The notes under the pieces: generated by a model
Seen by the model: the letters and a program-made list of their open reading frames with translations, nothing else
Told to the model about the DNA's origin: nothing
Database searches by the model: none
Shown: positions 23,585 to 31,965 of the stretch, one piece after another
Layout of the letters: each line of letters starts with the position of its first letter
Position numbering within the stretch: the first letter of the stretch is position 1
Position numbers and translations under genes: made by a program
DNA from: Branchinecta lynchi
Lineage: Eukaryota; Arthropoda; Branchiopoda; Anostraca; Branchinectidae
NCBI GenBank assembly: GCA_023053575.1
Contig: JAKZAP010000009.1
Span: forward strand, 18,767,869 to 18,831,868
DNA length: 64,000 nucleotides
Direction: 5' to 3'

Positions 23585-24556
23585 TTATTTCATAATAAAT
23601 TTTGAAAGTTCTTTTTCATAAAACCCTCCTTGAATTAATTCCCCACTTTTGTCAGATATTTCATAAGTAATGGGAATGGTAGGTCTGATGGTTGCTATCT
23701 GAAATACTTCATCCGTATAATTAGGTAAATATCCTTTATCGAAAATACTTTTTTCTTTTTTAATTCTGACTAAATCCCCTACTTTGACGTTTCCTGTGAT
23801 TTTGTACTCATCTACTGGAGGAAACAGAGCACTAAAAACCTTTTTCTGATTAACCTTTTTACTAGCATCAACTGGTTTCATTTGTATTGAACGGTGGTAC
23901 GAGTTATTATAATTACTCACAAATAAAGGTAAAATATCAATCCAATTAGTAGTGTTATTGTGAGTGAAATATTTCCATAACTTTTCTTTTAGCGTTCTGT
24001 TGAATCGTTCTACAATTTGCGCTTTCAATTCGCTTTCAGATGCAAACCAGTGTATGCCGTTATTTTTCAAAAAAGTTTGAACATTTCTCATAACAAATTC
24101 CTTACCTTTATCAGTTTGTAACTTTCTAGGAATTCTTTCTTTAAATATATGACTGAATGCGTTTATTATTCCAGCACCCGTTTTGTCTTTCAGAGGGATA
24201 CACCAAGCATATTTACTAAAGCAATCAATAACAGTTAAAATGTAATTTGTTTTATTATTTTCTTTTTTATATTTCTGCATGTCAACTAAATCAGCTTGCC
24301 ATTGCTCATCAACATAGTGAACATACACTCGCCTCCTTTCAAAGTTATGATAGGAAGGTTTGTGTAACGTATACACATTCTCATTTTGCAACACATTTTT
24401 TATTTTATCCTTGGAAACCTTAACACCATTTTCTTTTAATTTTCTGTAAATATCATCCACACCTGAATAATTAGAATAATACGTCTTTAAAATATCTGTT
24501 TCTGCGTTGAGGTTTTTTTTAAAAAGCGATTTTTCCTCGATCCGCAAATAACACAA
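23585..24556 (-). CDS. INT: Retroviral-type DDE integrase
   Basis: This enzyme inserts the element by strand transfer, consistent with the 6-bp target duplication. The catalytic triad is visible at D89 (WQADLVD), D149 (LQTDKGKEF) and E183 (KAQIVERFNRT), with a C-terminal SH3/chromo-like segment containing VGDLVRI and GGFYEKEL (numbering from the first codon of the open frame). The frame has no in-frame ATG upstream of the catalytic core; its 5' end overlaps, in the -1 frame, the zinc-ribbon ORF at 24487-24654. An A8 run is placed so that -1 slippage would join them. Either programmed frameshifting or a one-base lesion must be assumed for a normal N terminus. Confidence 0.9.
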   Translation of the reverse strand: MCYLRIEEKSLFKKNLNAETDILKTYYSNYSGVDDIYRKLKENGVKVSKDKIKNVLQNENVYTLHKPSYHNFERRRVYVHYVDEQWQADLVDMQKYKKENNKTNYILTVIDCFSKYAWCIPLKDKTGAGIINAFSHIFKERIPRKLQTDKGKEFVMRNVQTFLKNNGIHWFASESELKAQIVERFNRTLKEKLWKYFTHNNTTNWIDILPLFVSNYNNSYHRSIQMKPVDASKKVNQKKVFSALFPPVDEYKITGNVKVGDLVRIKKEKSIFDKGYLPNYTDEVFQIATIRPTIPITYEISDKSGELIQGGFYEKELSKFIMK

Positions 24557-24654
24557 TTCCCTTTCAGCATTGGAACATTATTTTTTTGTGACACTGCCTT
24601 AAACATTGATTCAGTGTCAGTGCTCTTTTTACATTTCATACAATAAATCTCCAT
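24487..24654 (-). CDS. Zinc-ribbon ORF overlapping the integrase
   Basis: 55 codons from an ATG in the canonical start motif CTAATAAATG. Two cysteine pairs (C-M-K-C near residue 5 and C-V-I-C near residue 35), with a hydrophobic/basic spacer containing PMLKG, form a probable zinc ribbon of the kind seen as a small ORF in many Polintons. The frame runs into an A8 tract (24513-24520) and stops shortly afterwards (24487-24489). It could be an independent small protein or the N-terminal zinc module of the integrase reached by -1 frameshift. Confidence 0.7.
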   Translation of the reverse strand: MEIYCMKCKKSTDTESMFKAVSQKNNVPMLKGNCVICGSRKNRFLKKTSTQKQIF

Positions 24655-24685
24655 TTATTAGAAAACAATTTTCTTAAACGAAAAG

Positions 24686-25018
24686 CTACCAAGTCTTCAT
24701 TTTCCGCTGGATGTAGGAAATGCAGTGAAAACCACAGTTTAATTCATCTATATTTTGAACAGCAAGATTTTCATAAGCTATTTTTTTCTTTGAAGTTCTT
24801 AGATATTTAATTATTTCTTTTCCCGGGGGAATACCGAAAGAATCAAAAAATTCTACATAGGGGGATTCAGATAGATTACAATAGGCAACCCAGTGAGTTC
24901 CAGGCATTCCGAGTTTATCATAGTTGATTACACCACATTCCGAATCGTTTATATGTTTGGGTAGCGTATCTAAAGAGAAAACACCTCGAAACTGTGGTAT
25001 ACTCCCTAATGCATCCAT
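24686..25018 (-). CDS. PRO: Adenain-type cysteine protease (virion maturation)
   Basis: 110 aa. Candidate residues are H42 (GTHWVAY), D59 (FFDSFG), Q88 and C95 (NCGFHC). The spacing H to D (17), Q to C (7) and the second Cys at +4 equals that of the adenovirus protease (H54, E71, Q115, C122, C126; family knowledge). It would cleave capsid precursors during maturation. It is short for the family and ends 11 residues after C99, so the C terminus may be reduced. It lacks the TAAATG start motif and begins 23 nt after the pX-like gene, suggesting translation from the same transcript. Confidence 0.88.
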   Translation of the reverse strand: MDALGSIPQFRGVFSLDTLPKHINDSECGVINYDKLGMPGTHWVAYCNLSESPYVEFFDSFGIPPGKEIIKYLRTSKKKIAYENLAVQNIDELNCGFHCISYIQRKMKTW

Positions 25019-25041
25019 AATATCAAAATTAGTTAGAGGTC

Positions 25042-25692
25042 CTACTTTACTTTTGCTTCTTTTTTGATGTCCCCGTTTTTTGGCTTCTTAGGTCTACCAC
25101 GAACCCCATGACCGACAACTTTTTGCGTTCCAGGAAGTGTAAGCGCGCCACCTGTGTTGACATCATCGTTTTTTTCCTTTCTAGGCCTTCCACGTACCCC
25201 ATTACCCACAACTTTTTGTGTTCCAGGAAGTGTAAGCGCCCCACCTATGTTGACATCATCGCTTTCCTTCCCACGTAACCCATTACCCACAACTTTTTGT
25301 GTTCCAGGAAGTTTTAGCGCTCCACCTGTGTTGGTCATTTTATCCATAATTTTCTTACCAGCAAATGTACCCAAAGCAGCAGCACCACTTGTTAAAGCTG
25401 CCTTACCAAGGGTAATTGCTAGCGGTATTAAGAATGGAAGTAATCCACCTTTTTGAATCGCTTCTCTCATCTGCTTGTATGATACATCTATGTCACAACC
25501 CTTATTATTCATTTTACATGTTTCAATTTTATCAATTTGTCGTTTACTTAAAAGTAACTTAACTGGTTCTCGTTCATTTTGTCTACTATGACTAACACGT
25601 ATCTGACATTTTTGTTTAGCACCAAAGCATTTCTTCAGCTTTCCTTTCTGAAGCTTTGACAAATAAACTGTATACTCCATTGTTTCAACCAT
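25042..25692 (-). CDS. pX/core-like virion protein with AT-hooks and triple repeat
   Basis: 216 aa. Residues 8-74 hold two related segments (YLSKLQKGKLKKC and LLLSKRQIDKIETC, each followed by a short beta strand). A hydrophobic Gly/Ala-rich stretch (83-111, LLPFLIPLAITLGKAAL) comes next. Residues 123-203 contain three imperfect copies of a unit with GGAL-LPGTQKVVG; the last two end RGRPRK and RGRPKK, the consensus AT-hook core for minor-groove DNA binding. The C terminus is Lys-rich. A hydrophobic plus DNA-binding layout suggests a genome-associated or membrane-active capsid protein, as in adenovirus core proteins (inference). The start is in TCCCCTAATAAATG. Confidence 0.75.
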   Translation of the reverse strand: MVETMEYTVYLSKLQKGKLKKCFGAKQKCQIRVSHSRQNEREPVKLLLSKRQIDKIETCKMNNKGCDIDVSYKQMREAIQKGGLLPFLIPLAITLGKAALTSGAAALGTFAGKKIMDKMTNTGGALKLPGTQKVVGNGLRGKESDDVNIGGALTLPGTQKVVGNGVRGRPRKEKNDDVNTGGALTLPGTQKVVGHGVRGRPKKPKNGDIKKEAKVK

Positions 25693-25722
25693 TTATTAGG
25701 GGATAAATTTATCTTATAAAAT

Positions 25723-26229
25723 TTATTTACCAGCCATCATTTTTTCTATTCTGGTAACGAATGGTTTGTCAACAGGTTTTAGCTCTAGCTCTAGAAGCCT
25801 TTTTAAAATATTTACTACTGCTCTTTCAATATTATCGATACGAGTTTTTTGACCAGCAATCTTTCCTTCAATTATACCGTTATGGGTGTGTTGCCCAAGA
25901 AGCTTTTTGTCATAATCTAAAAGATTCATAGTTAACGTTGCTAAATTAACAGCATCATTTTTGTTTCTAGGGTTTTGAACATTTGTTATCAACTTGTTTT
26001 CAGCGTTAATCTCTTTATCATTAACTCGAACTATTTCTTTTACAAATAACCCTTTATCTTTGTTCCTTACCAACGAATTATCAGGAGAATCATCTATCGC
26101 AGTTAATCTGTTGATATCTTCGCTAAAGTATTGGTTGGCTTGCACTTGTCCTGCAGTCATTTGTTCTTTAAATTGATTCATAATCACAGTCATAGATCTT
26201 AAGCTAATAGCATCCTTGTCTGCCTTGGC
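25723..26229 (-). pseudogene. Fibre/spike-like gene, C-terminal part (interrupted)
   Basis: The frame encodes a phage-fibre-like motif (LITNVQNPRNKNDAVNLATL) followed by a helical, coiled-coil-prone tail that ends MMAGK. Such N-V-x-x-P-x-x-x-x-D-A-V-N motifs mark trimeric tail-fibre or spike proteins in many viruses, so a surface attachment role is inferred. An internal ATG at 26193 could start a 156-aa product, but the frame stays open upstream to the palindromic insertion, and a second weaker motif of the same type lies at the junction. The 5' portion is at 26510-26644. Confidence 0.7.
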
Positions 26230-26541
26230 ATCACTGTTGGAGTGTCAAACCCCTCAGCTGATAGCATCGCTCGAGGGAGCGTACTGATTAGGAGTCGTTT
26301 CATTTATTCCGTTTTGTATGTAGTATCCAAATAAACTTGGAAGAAGTTAGACCGCTCGGAATACGCTACAACAGTTGGTCCCACCGCTGCCACCAACTGT
26401 TGTAGCGTATTCCGAGCGGTCTAACTTCTTCCAAGTTTATTTGGATACTACATACAAAACGGAATAAATGAAACGACTCCTAATCAGTACGCTCCCTCGA
26501 GCGATGCTATCAGCTGAGGGGTTTGACACTCCAACAATCAC
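26230..26541. mobile_element. Perfect palindromic insertion with 5-bp target duplication
   Basis: Two identical inverted arms of 145 bp (26235-26379 and 26392-26536) are separated by a 12-nt spacer (CCCACCGCTGCC). The outer ends are TGTTGGAGTGTC and GACACTCCAACA. ATCAC is repeated directly at 26230-26234 and 26537-26541. I found no mismatch between the arms. There is no coding capacity. It splits the fibre-like gene; insert plus duplication is 307 bp, not a multiple of three, and it brings a TGA (26510-26512) into frame. Confidence 0.92.
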
Positions 26542-26644
26542 CTAAATTTATAATTCGTCTATCATGTAGGTTAATGTTACCATTTTCGTCAGTAACTTTC
26601 GATTCGTTACTAACCTTTTTTCTAACACTACCAAATTTATTCAT
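26510..26644 (-). pseudogene. Fibre/spike-like gene, N-terminal part (interrupted)
   Basis: The ATG at 26642-26644 is in the standard start motif TATAATAAATG. 35 native codons (MNKFGSVRKKVSNES ... RRIINLG) run into the palindromic insertion and terminate at its TGA. The native frame continues on the far side of the insertion in the gene at 25723-26229, which shows the two are one gene split by the insertion. A truncated 44-residue product is all that could be made directly from this start. Confidence 0.8.
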
Positions 26645-26660
26645 TTATTATAGAAATAAA

Positions 26661-27338
26661 TTATCCGGTAAATTTTTCAAAGTTTTTCCTGTACTTAAGG
26701 GTTTTATCTTTTATTTTTAAATCTATGAAGAAAAAACCGTAGCCCTTGGTTGCAGTCTCGAATTGTTTGAGAAATTTTTCATCGTCTATACTGGATACAT
26801 GGCTTTGTCTTATTAATTTTACTTCTTTTGGATTAGAACACTGAAAGAATGCAAAATAATTGCACTGGAGCCTTACCACCTTTGGCGTTTTATGATAGCT
26901 TTGAGACAAGTAAATAATTGAGGCATTTTTCTTTCTTCCTCTTATGAATAAATCTTCTATTTTCTTCTGGTCTTTTTCAGTGACAAAATCGTCAAAGATA
27001 ATCAAGTTTTGGTATTCAGGGTCTAAGTCGTCAACATCGACAATATCATCAAGATTGTTACTTACTGTTAAGACTTTCGATTTGCATTGTGACTCCAAAG
27101 TGGTTAAATTGGTTATAAGGTCTTGATATTTATCTTCTTCAAGATCTTTAGCATACAAGTATATTCGGTTGAAACAAAGATATTCATAAATTAAATTCAA
27201 AAGAAGGTTTGTTTTCCCTGTTCCAGAACTACCACAAATTAAGAGTCTGAATGGCCACTGAGGTGCAAGGTCGTGCTTATTCTGATAAGTGTTCTTTTCG
27301 CTAAAATCATACACTTTGATTGGAGCCTTTTCATTCAT
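26661..27338 (-). CDS. ATP: FtsK/HerA (A32-like) genome-packaging ATPase
   Basis: 225 aa. Walker A is GSSGTGKT at residues 36-43. Walker B is NLIIFDDF ending with D116-D117, followed by a sensor-like strand IIYLSQSYHKTPK (141-153). This arrangement matches the packaging ATPases of Polintons, adenovirus-like agents and nucleocytoplasmic viruses, which pump DNA into preformed capsids. The length is typical. The start is at TAAATG (CCTAAATAAATG). A tandem 21-bp repeat array separates it from the polymerase gene upstream. Confidence 0.9.
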   Translation of the reverse strand: MNEKAPIKVYDFSEKNTYQNKHDLAPQWPFRLLICGSSGTGKTNLLLNLIYEYLCFNRIYLYAKDLEEDKYQDLITNLTTLESQCKSKVLTVSNNLDDIVDVDDLDPEYQNLIIFDDFVTEKDQKKIEDLFIRGRKKNASIIYLSQSYHKTPKVVRLQCNYFAFFQCSNPKEVKLIRQSHVSSIDDEKFLKQFETATKGYGFFFIDLKIKDKTLKYRKNFEKFTG

Positions 27339-27369
27339 TTATTTAGGAAGAATTTTTCATTATAAGATT

Positions 27370-27590
27370 TACTTGAGTATTTTAAGTATATACTTGAAGT
27401 TTTGAAGTAGGTACTTGAATTTTTTAAGTAGGTACTTGAATTTTTTAAGTAGGTACTTGAAGTTTTGAAGTAGGTACTTGAATTTTTTAAGTAGGTACTT
27501 GAATTTTTTAAGTAGGTACTTGAATTTTTGAAGTAGGTACTTGAATTTTTGAAGTAGGTACTTGAATTTTTTAAGTAGGTACTTGAATTT
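27370..27590. repeat. 21-bp tandem repeat array (about 10.5 copies)
   Basis: The unit AAGTAGGTACTTGAATTTTTT is repeated head to tail with few changes (a GTATATACTT variant at the left edge). It fills the spacer between the polymerase stop codon (27589-27591) and the ATPase start. Each unit contains a near-palindromic AAGTAGGTACTT. It could be an iteron-like replication, transcription or packaging signal, or a simple minisatellite. Confidence 0.85.
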
Positions 27591-30500
27591 AATGTTTATA
27601 ACCTAAAGGTAAAGTGTGTATTTTATCGCTTGTTACTATCCTTTTATCATCCTTAGGATCTAACGCTTTTTTATTCTGTTCTTCTAGAAACATATTGTGC
27701 TTGTATGATCTTAAGTTATACTGGGTTATAGAAAGGTTTTCCGTTTTACCAAACAGTACATCCTTATAGTTTTGAATCGTAATTTTATCTTTAACTATAT
27801 TGGTTTTTATTCCTTTCAGTTTTTTGCTAGCTTTTGAAGGGTCTTGGTTGTCCTTTAAATAAGCATATACTTTTGATCGTAATCCAACAAACTCTGTCAT
27901 AACCTGTCCACCTAATTCATCTTTCATCATTCCTATCACTTTCTTATTTACACTAGGAAACCCATATGGATTATCTTTCGCATAATCAGATGTATCGAAC
28001 CTCTCATTCAAATCTTGTTTGATATCTTCATAGAAATCTTCGGTTCGAATGTCGTATATGAAAGAATCAGTGTCCATATAACACAAATCAATTTTATCTC
28101 CATATTTAGGCTTCATATAATCATAATGGAATTCATACATCAATAACTTGGATAGTTCTAATACAGCAAAGCCGATGTACATTGGTTTGTCTAATTTTAT
28201 CTTTTCCTTTGACATTCTTGCTACTGAAAAGTTTTCACTGAATATTATTTCAGATTTAAAGTTGGGTTTCTTTATTATTTTTTCTCTTGTTGCATCATCC
28301 GTTATTATTTCCATATCCGCTCGCTTCCTTACGTTTTCCATAGTTTTTCCAAAGCAAGCATTATTCATAAGCTTAAAGAAATCCTTCTCAAAATCATTTG
28401 TACCTTTAGTTCTAAGTGCTGTGTTGTGGTCTATATATCCTTTTAAGTAAGCACTTTCAGTGAATCCTAGTATTCTGTGTACTCTTTTCAATATCAAGCC
28501 TTTTTGTAAATAAAATTCTAGGTTCCTGTGGTGAACTACATAGTTGGTTTTATCTAATACTGTGGTACATAGCTTACCGTTAAAGTGTTCGGGTGCTAAT
28601 GGTAAATCCTTGTGTAATTCGTGTAGTTCTTTTGGATATTCTAAGTCTACCTCATATATAGCACCCACATCTTGTCTCACCGACTTAATCGTAATCACCG
28701 ACTTGATATGACTTTTCAGATGGTTGTAATACTCGATTGATTCATATTCATTCCTTTCTTTCAAATCATCCGGTATGGAAATGAATTGGAAATCATTCGC
28801 TGGTAAATCTTGTGACATTGCCCACCCATATAAATTATTAGCGTCCAAATACATTAAATAATTAGATGGTTTATTCTCATTATAATCACTTGTATATTTA
28901 TTATTTGCTTTTGCGTATCTTTTTATACATTGGGATACACCACCTCTTATTCCTTTTTCTATAAAGGTATACATGTCTTCCTTTGAGAATAACGGCAAGT
29001 CTACTTTCGAATGCTTTAGGAAAGAATCCCATGTCAACCCAGGAGCTGAGAAGTAATGAAGTGGATCCAGATCATAATTATGTATACACACATTTCTGAA
29101 ATTCTCCACAACATCTGATAGAATTAACACATCACTTTTTAGGTACAACTTGGTATAATCAAGTAATGTTTTACAGTTAAATTGTTTCCATATAGATACC
29201 GCTCTTTTATAATCACTTTTGTCAATACCTTTCCCTGTCAACCTAGAATAAAAGCTTTCTATGGATGGTAAGTTTGTACAATTCATTTTATCGAAACTGT
29301 CTACGAATTCATACGGATATACCCCTTTTTTAATTATTTCTTTGAATTCTTCATCGTTATTGAAACTATTCGATGTGTACTTGAAATTCTCTCTTAGATG
29401 ATTACAGGGTACTTTGCAATCACATTTCGCTAAATTTGCTGATAGTTTGTCTAAAGATGAAGCCATAAATCTAATCGAATCTATAAACCGGATCTCATAT
29501 TTTATTTCCGTATCCGTCTTTCTTATACTTATTGATTTCGAGAATGATATGAAACTTTCTGCACTTTCAAAAATTCCGTTATCAGGTATCAATTCTCTAA
29601 CAAACAGATGGGAATCATATTTAGATAAATTATGCATTACTACCGGGATATGCCTAGGAATCCTGTATTTCATATTACATTCAGCATGAGCAAATCCCCT
29701 ATCTTCTCCTGTCATGTGGTCGTGATCAAAGTGAGGATTTTCAGTAATTTCAGTTGTACAGATATGACAAGTCTTATTAGTTAGTTTATTCCATTTATTC
29801 ACAATTTCTGCATTGGTATAAGTGTGGTTTCTTTGTCTGCTTTCATATTTGTTTGCAATTTCTGTGGATACTTTTGTAACGGTTTTAACAAAATGTTTTG
29901 CAGCGTCTTCACCGAAATAGTCATAGTATTTGTTCTGGTTTGTATCAAAGGAACAGCATACCTGAAATCCGTAAGCAAATGGTTTCTGTTTGGCCACTTT
30001 TATTGTTTTCTTTCCGTTTACCTGATTGTATTCTTCGTTATAAGACTCAAAGTCTGCTATTATGCAATAAGGTACTTTCATTTGTTTTGCAATATTTTTA
30101 TATTGTATACTTGAACCTTCAGGAGGCATTATTATATCAGGATCTTCGCAATTATTTTTACTTTCATGTTTTTCAAAGTGTTCTTCTTTTGTAAAATGCC
30201 TTCCGCAAAAAGTGCATAGGTATGTCTTTGTTTTATTTTTAGAGATTTGACTACCAACTAATCTGCTCAGATCCTTTACCAATACATAATGATTATCGAA
30301 ATATAATAAATTAATAACATGTTTAGCTGTTTTGCCATTGATTGTACTTTTTAGTATATGACTTCTGATAATTTTCTCTTTTTCAATTTGAAATAAACAA
30401 ATCTTAATGTTGTATCTATTTTCAAATTTGTGTATATCTTTAGTATCCATTGGGAAGTTGGTAACCCCATCGAAATCAAATTCGTTCTCATATTGTTTAT

Positions 30501-31665
30501 ATTTCGAAATTCTTTCCGGATGATCCTTAGCTGGATGTAGATTTGCTAAGATGGACCAAAGAAAGCATTTTTGATCTAAATTTTTTATATTTATGCACGC
30601 TTTTTTATTTTTTACGAAATCTGGCAGTATTTTAAACGTTCCTCCCATGTAAGATTCTATTCGTGTCATCCTATAATCAATTCCTTCATACCGACTAAAT
30701 TGTAGCCCAGATCGAGGGGTATTACTTAAAGAACTAAGTCTCTTGTTATTATCATTCAAATGATTATGAGTAAGAATGCTATTTTTATTTATAATCCAAG
30801 AAGTACTGTTGTAATACACTACTACTTCTTCATCATTCTCCTGTCTATAGAATATAACCCTGGTTACAAACTGAACTCTATATTGATAAAGTTCATTCAT
30901 CCGCCGCTGTAAATCGGCGAAAGTAAAAGCAATAAGAGTTTGTTCATCTCTTCCATTGCTTTCAATAGAAACGTTGATGGTATAAAGGTTTTCCGTTTCC
31001 CTAGAAATAGTAGGCTGCTGTTCTTCTTCCTTTCTAAATAAATGATCAGGAATTAATTTTTCTTCTTTGATTTTTTTCTTATTTATAAAGAGAGTGGATA
31101 AACCAATTGGTTTCTGTCTACTGTTGTCACGTCTTTCTGTTTGATCTCTTATGATATCTCTATTTTTCTGTACGGAATCTTTATGTTTGGTAATAATATT
31201 ATTATAGTATTCTCCAACTCTTTTTAGTACTTCTTCTCGGTTTCCGCGAGTTGATAGGTTCTTGTTTTTCAGAAATTTCTTTAATTCGCTTGTCTCTTTT
31301 TCTTTGTTATCATTGTATTCTTGTTTTAGTTTTGTAATGGTGATATTATTTTCTTTTATCTCATCTTCCAGAATGGTTCGTAATCTCGGTTCTGGTTTGT
31401 AGTCGGATGGTCTGTTCTTATTATGAGTTCTTTCGTTTCTGCGTTCAATTTTAATTTTATCTTCAGCTATCAAAATATACTTATTAAGATGGTTTATTAT
31501 ATTATTTGTTATTTCATGTTTCTTAGCTCCATTTGTTTTGATTTTATTAATTTTCGCATAAGTCCGCAGTTCATTATATGTGTATAGCGATAATCTTTGT
31601 ATAACCGCTTTGTTGTTTGATATAACCTTTTTACAAAGCTGAATAACCTCTGCAGTATTCATCAT
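27589..31665 (-). CDS. POLB: Protein-primed-type family B DNA polymerase
   Basis: 1358 aa; replicates the linear element. Two SAP-like helical segments occupy about residues 28-60 and 125-155. A region with a KCFLWSIL cysteine motif (about 365) and an HYVLVKDLSRL histidine motif (about 465) precedes a C2H2 finger (CTFCGRHF...EKHESKNNC, about 483-508). Exonuclease motifs are DFESY (about 537), NLSKYD (about 680) and LKSDVLILSD (about 845). An endonuclease VII-like HNH module (CHIC ... HFDHDHMTG ... C, about 632-660) lies between Exo I and Exo II. Polymerase motifs are LDANNLYGW (A, about 940), KLMNNACFGK (B, about 1100), YMDTDSF (C, about 1199) and KKLKG near the end. The start ATGATG is in TTAAATG. 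All catalytic motifs look intact. Confidence 0.95.
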   Translation of the reverse strand: MMNTAEVIQLCKKVISNNKAVIQRLSLYTYNELRTYAKINKIKTNGAKKHEITNNIINHLNKYILIAEDKIKIERRNERTHNKNRPSDYKPEPRLRTILEDEIKENNITITKLKQEYNDNKEKETSELKKFLKNKNLSTRGNREEVLKRVGEYYNNIITKHKDSVQKNRDIIRDQTERRDNSRQKPIGLSTLFINKKKIKEEKLIPDHLFRKEEEQQPTISRETENLYTINVSIESNGRDEQTLIAFTFADLQRRMNELYQYRVQFVTRVIFYRQENDEEVVVYYNSTSWIINKNSILTHNHLNDNNKRLSSLSNTPRSGLQFSRYEGIDYRMTRIESYMGGTFKILPDFVKNKKACINIKNLDQKCFLWSILANLHPAKDHPERISKYKQYENEFDFDGVTNFPMDTKDIHKFENRYNIKICLFQIEKEKIIRSHILKSTINGKTAKHVINLLYFDNHYVLVKDLSRLVGSQISKNKTKTYLCTFCGRHFTKEEHFEKHESKNNCEDPDIIMPPEGSSIQYKNIAKQMKVPYCIIADFESYNEEYNQVNGKKTIKVAKQKPFAYGFQVCCSFDTNQNKYYDYFGEDAAKHFVKTVTKVSTEIANKYESRQRNHTYTNAEIVNKWNKLTNKTCHICTTEITENPHFDHDHMTGEDRGFAHAECNMKYRIPRHIPVVMHNLSKYDSHLFVRELIPDNGIFESAESFISFSKSISIRKTDTEIKYEIRFIDSIRFMASSLDKLSANLAKCDCKVPCNHLRENFKYTSNSFNNDEEFKEIIKKGVYPYEFVDSFDKMNCTNLPSIESFYSRLTGKGIDKSDYKRAVSIWKQFNCKTLLDYTKLYLKSDVLILSDVVENFRNVCIHNYDLDPLHYFSAPGLTWDSFLKHSKVDLPLFSKEDMYTFIEKGIRGGVSQCIKRYAKANNKYTSDYNENKPSNYLMYLDANNLYGWAMSQDLPANDFQFISIPDDLKERNEYESIEYYNHLKSHIKSVITIKSVRQDVGAIYEVDLEYPKELHELHKDLPLAPEHFNGKLCTTVLDKTNYVVHHRNLEFYLQKGLILKRVHRILGFTESAYLKGYIDHNTALRTKGTNDFEKDFFKLMNNACFGKTMENVRKRADMEIITDDATREKIIKKPNFKSEIIFSENFSVARMSKEKIKLDKPMYIGFAVLELSKLLMYEFHYDYMKPKYGDKIDLCYMDTDSFIYDIRTEDFYEDIKQDLNERFDTSDYAKDNPYGFPSVNKKVIGMMKDELGGQVMTEFVGLRSKVYAYLKDNQDPSKASKKLKGIKTNIVKDKITIQNYKDVLFGKTENLSITQYNLRSYKHNMFLEEQNKKALDPKDDKRIVTSDKIHTLPLGYKH

Positions 31666-31965
31666 TTAATAGGGGAATATTTTTATTAATGAATTTCCCA
31701 GTCTGCGTTTTCTCAGCCGTAAAGAAAAGCACTAGTTTTCCAAATCCTTTACTATGTATTTTCCGACGCCCTTATGGGTTTCACACATGCTTTACTACTA
31801 GTCACGGGTTTCCTTTATTCTTTACTACTCTTGACGAAATCGGCATTTGGTTACTACTCTTAACGAAAATCCGCTTTTGGTTACTACTCTTGACGAAATC
31901 GGCATTTGGTTACTACTCTTTATTTTGTTAGAAATATTTTTCGAAACAATTTTATTATATTATAA
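31666..31965. promoter_or_regulatory. Divergent intergenic region with about 29-bp repeats
   Basis: This 300-bp gap separates the polymerase gene (minus) from the 139-aa gene (plus), so it must hold promoters for both. At 31822-31921 a 29-30-bp unit (TTACTACTCTTGACGAAATC plus CGGCATTTGG-like text) is repeated three times with a partial fourth. TAAATG motifs lie at both edges, overlapping the two start codons. Promoter function is inferred from position. Confidence 0.6.

Noticed and set aside
26235..26536. Palindrome as a self-cleaving ribozyme or the replication origin of the element
   Set aside because: No hammerhead core could be found, and the flanking 5-bp duplication plus the split gene point to an insertion.
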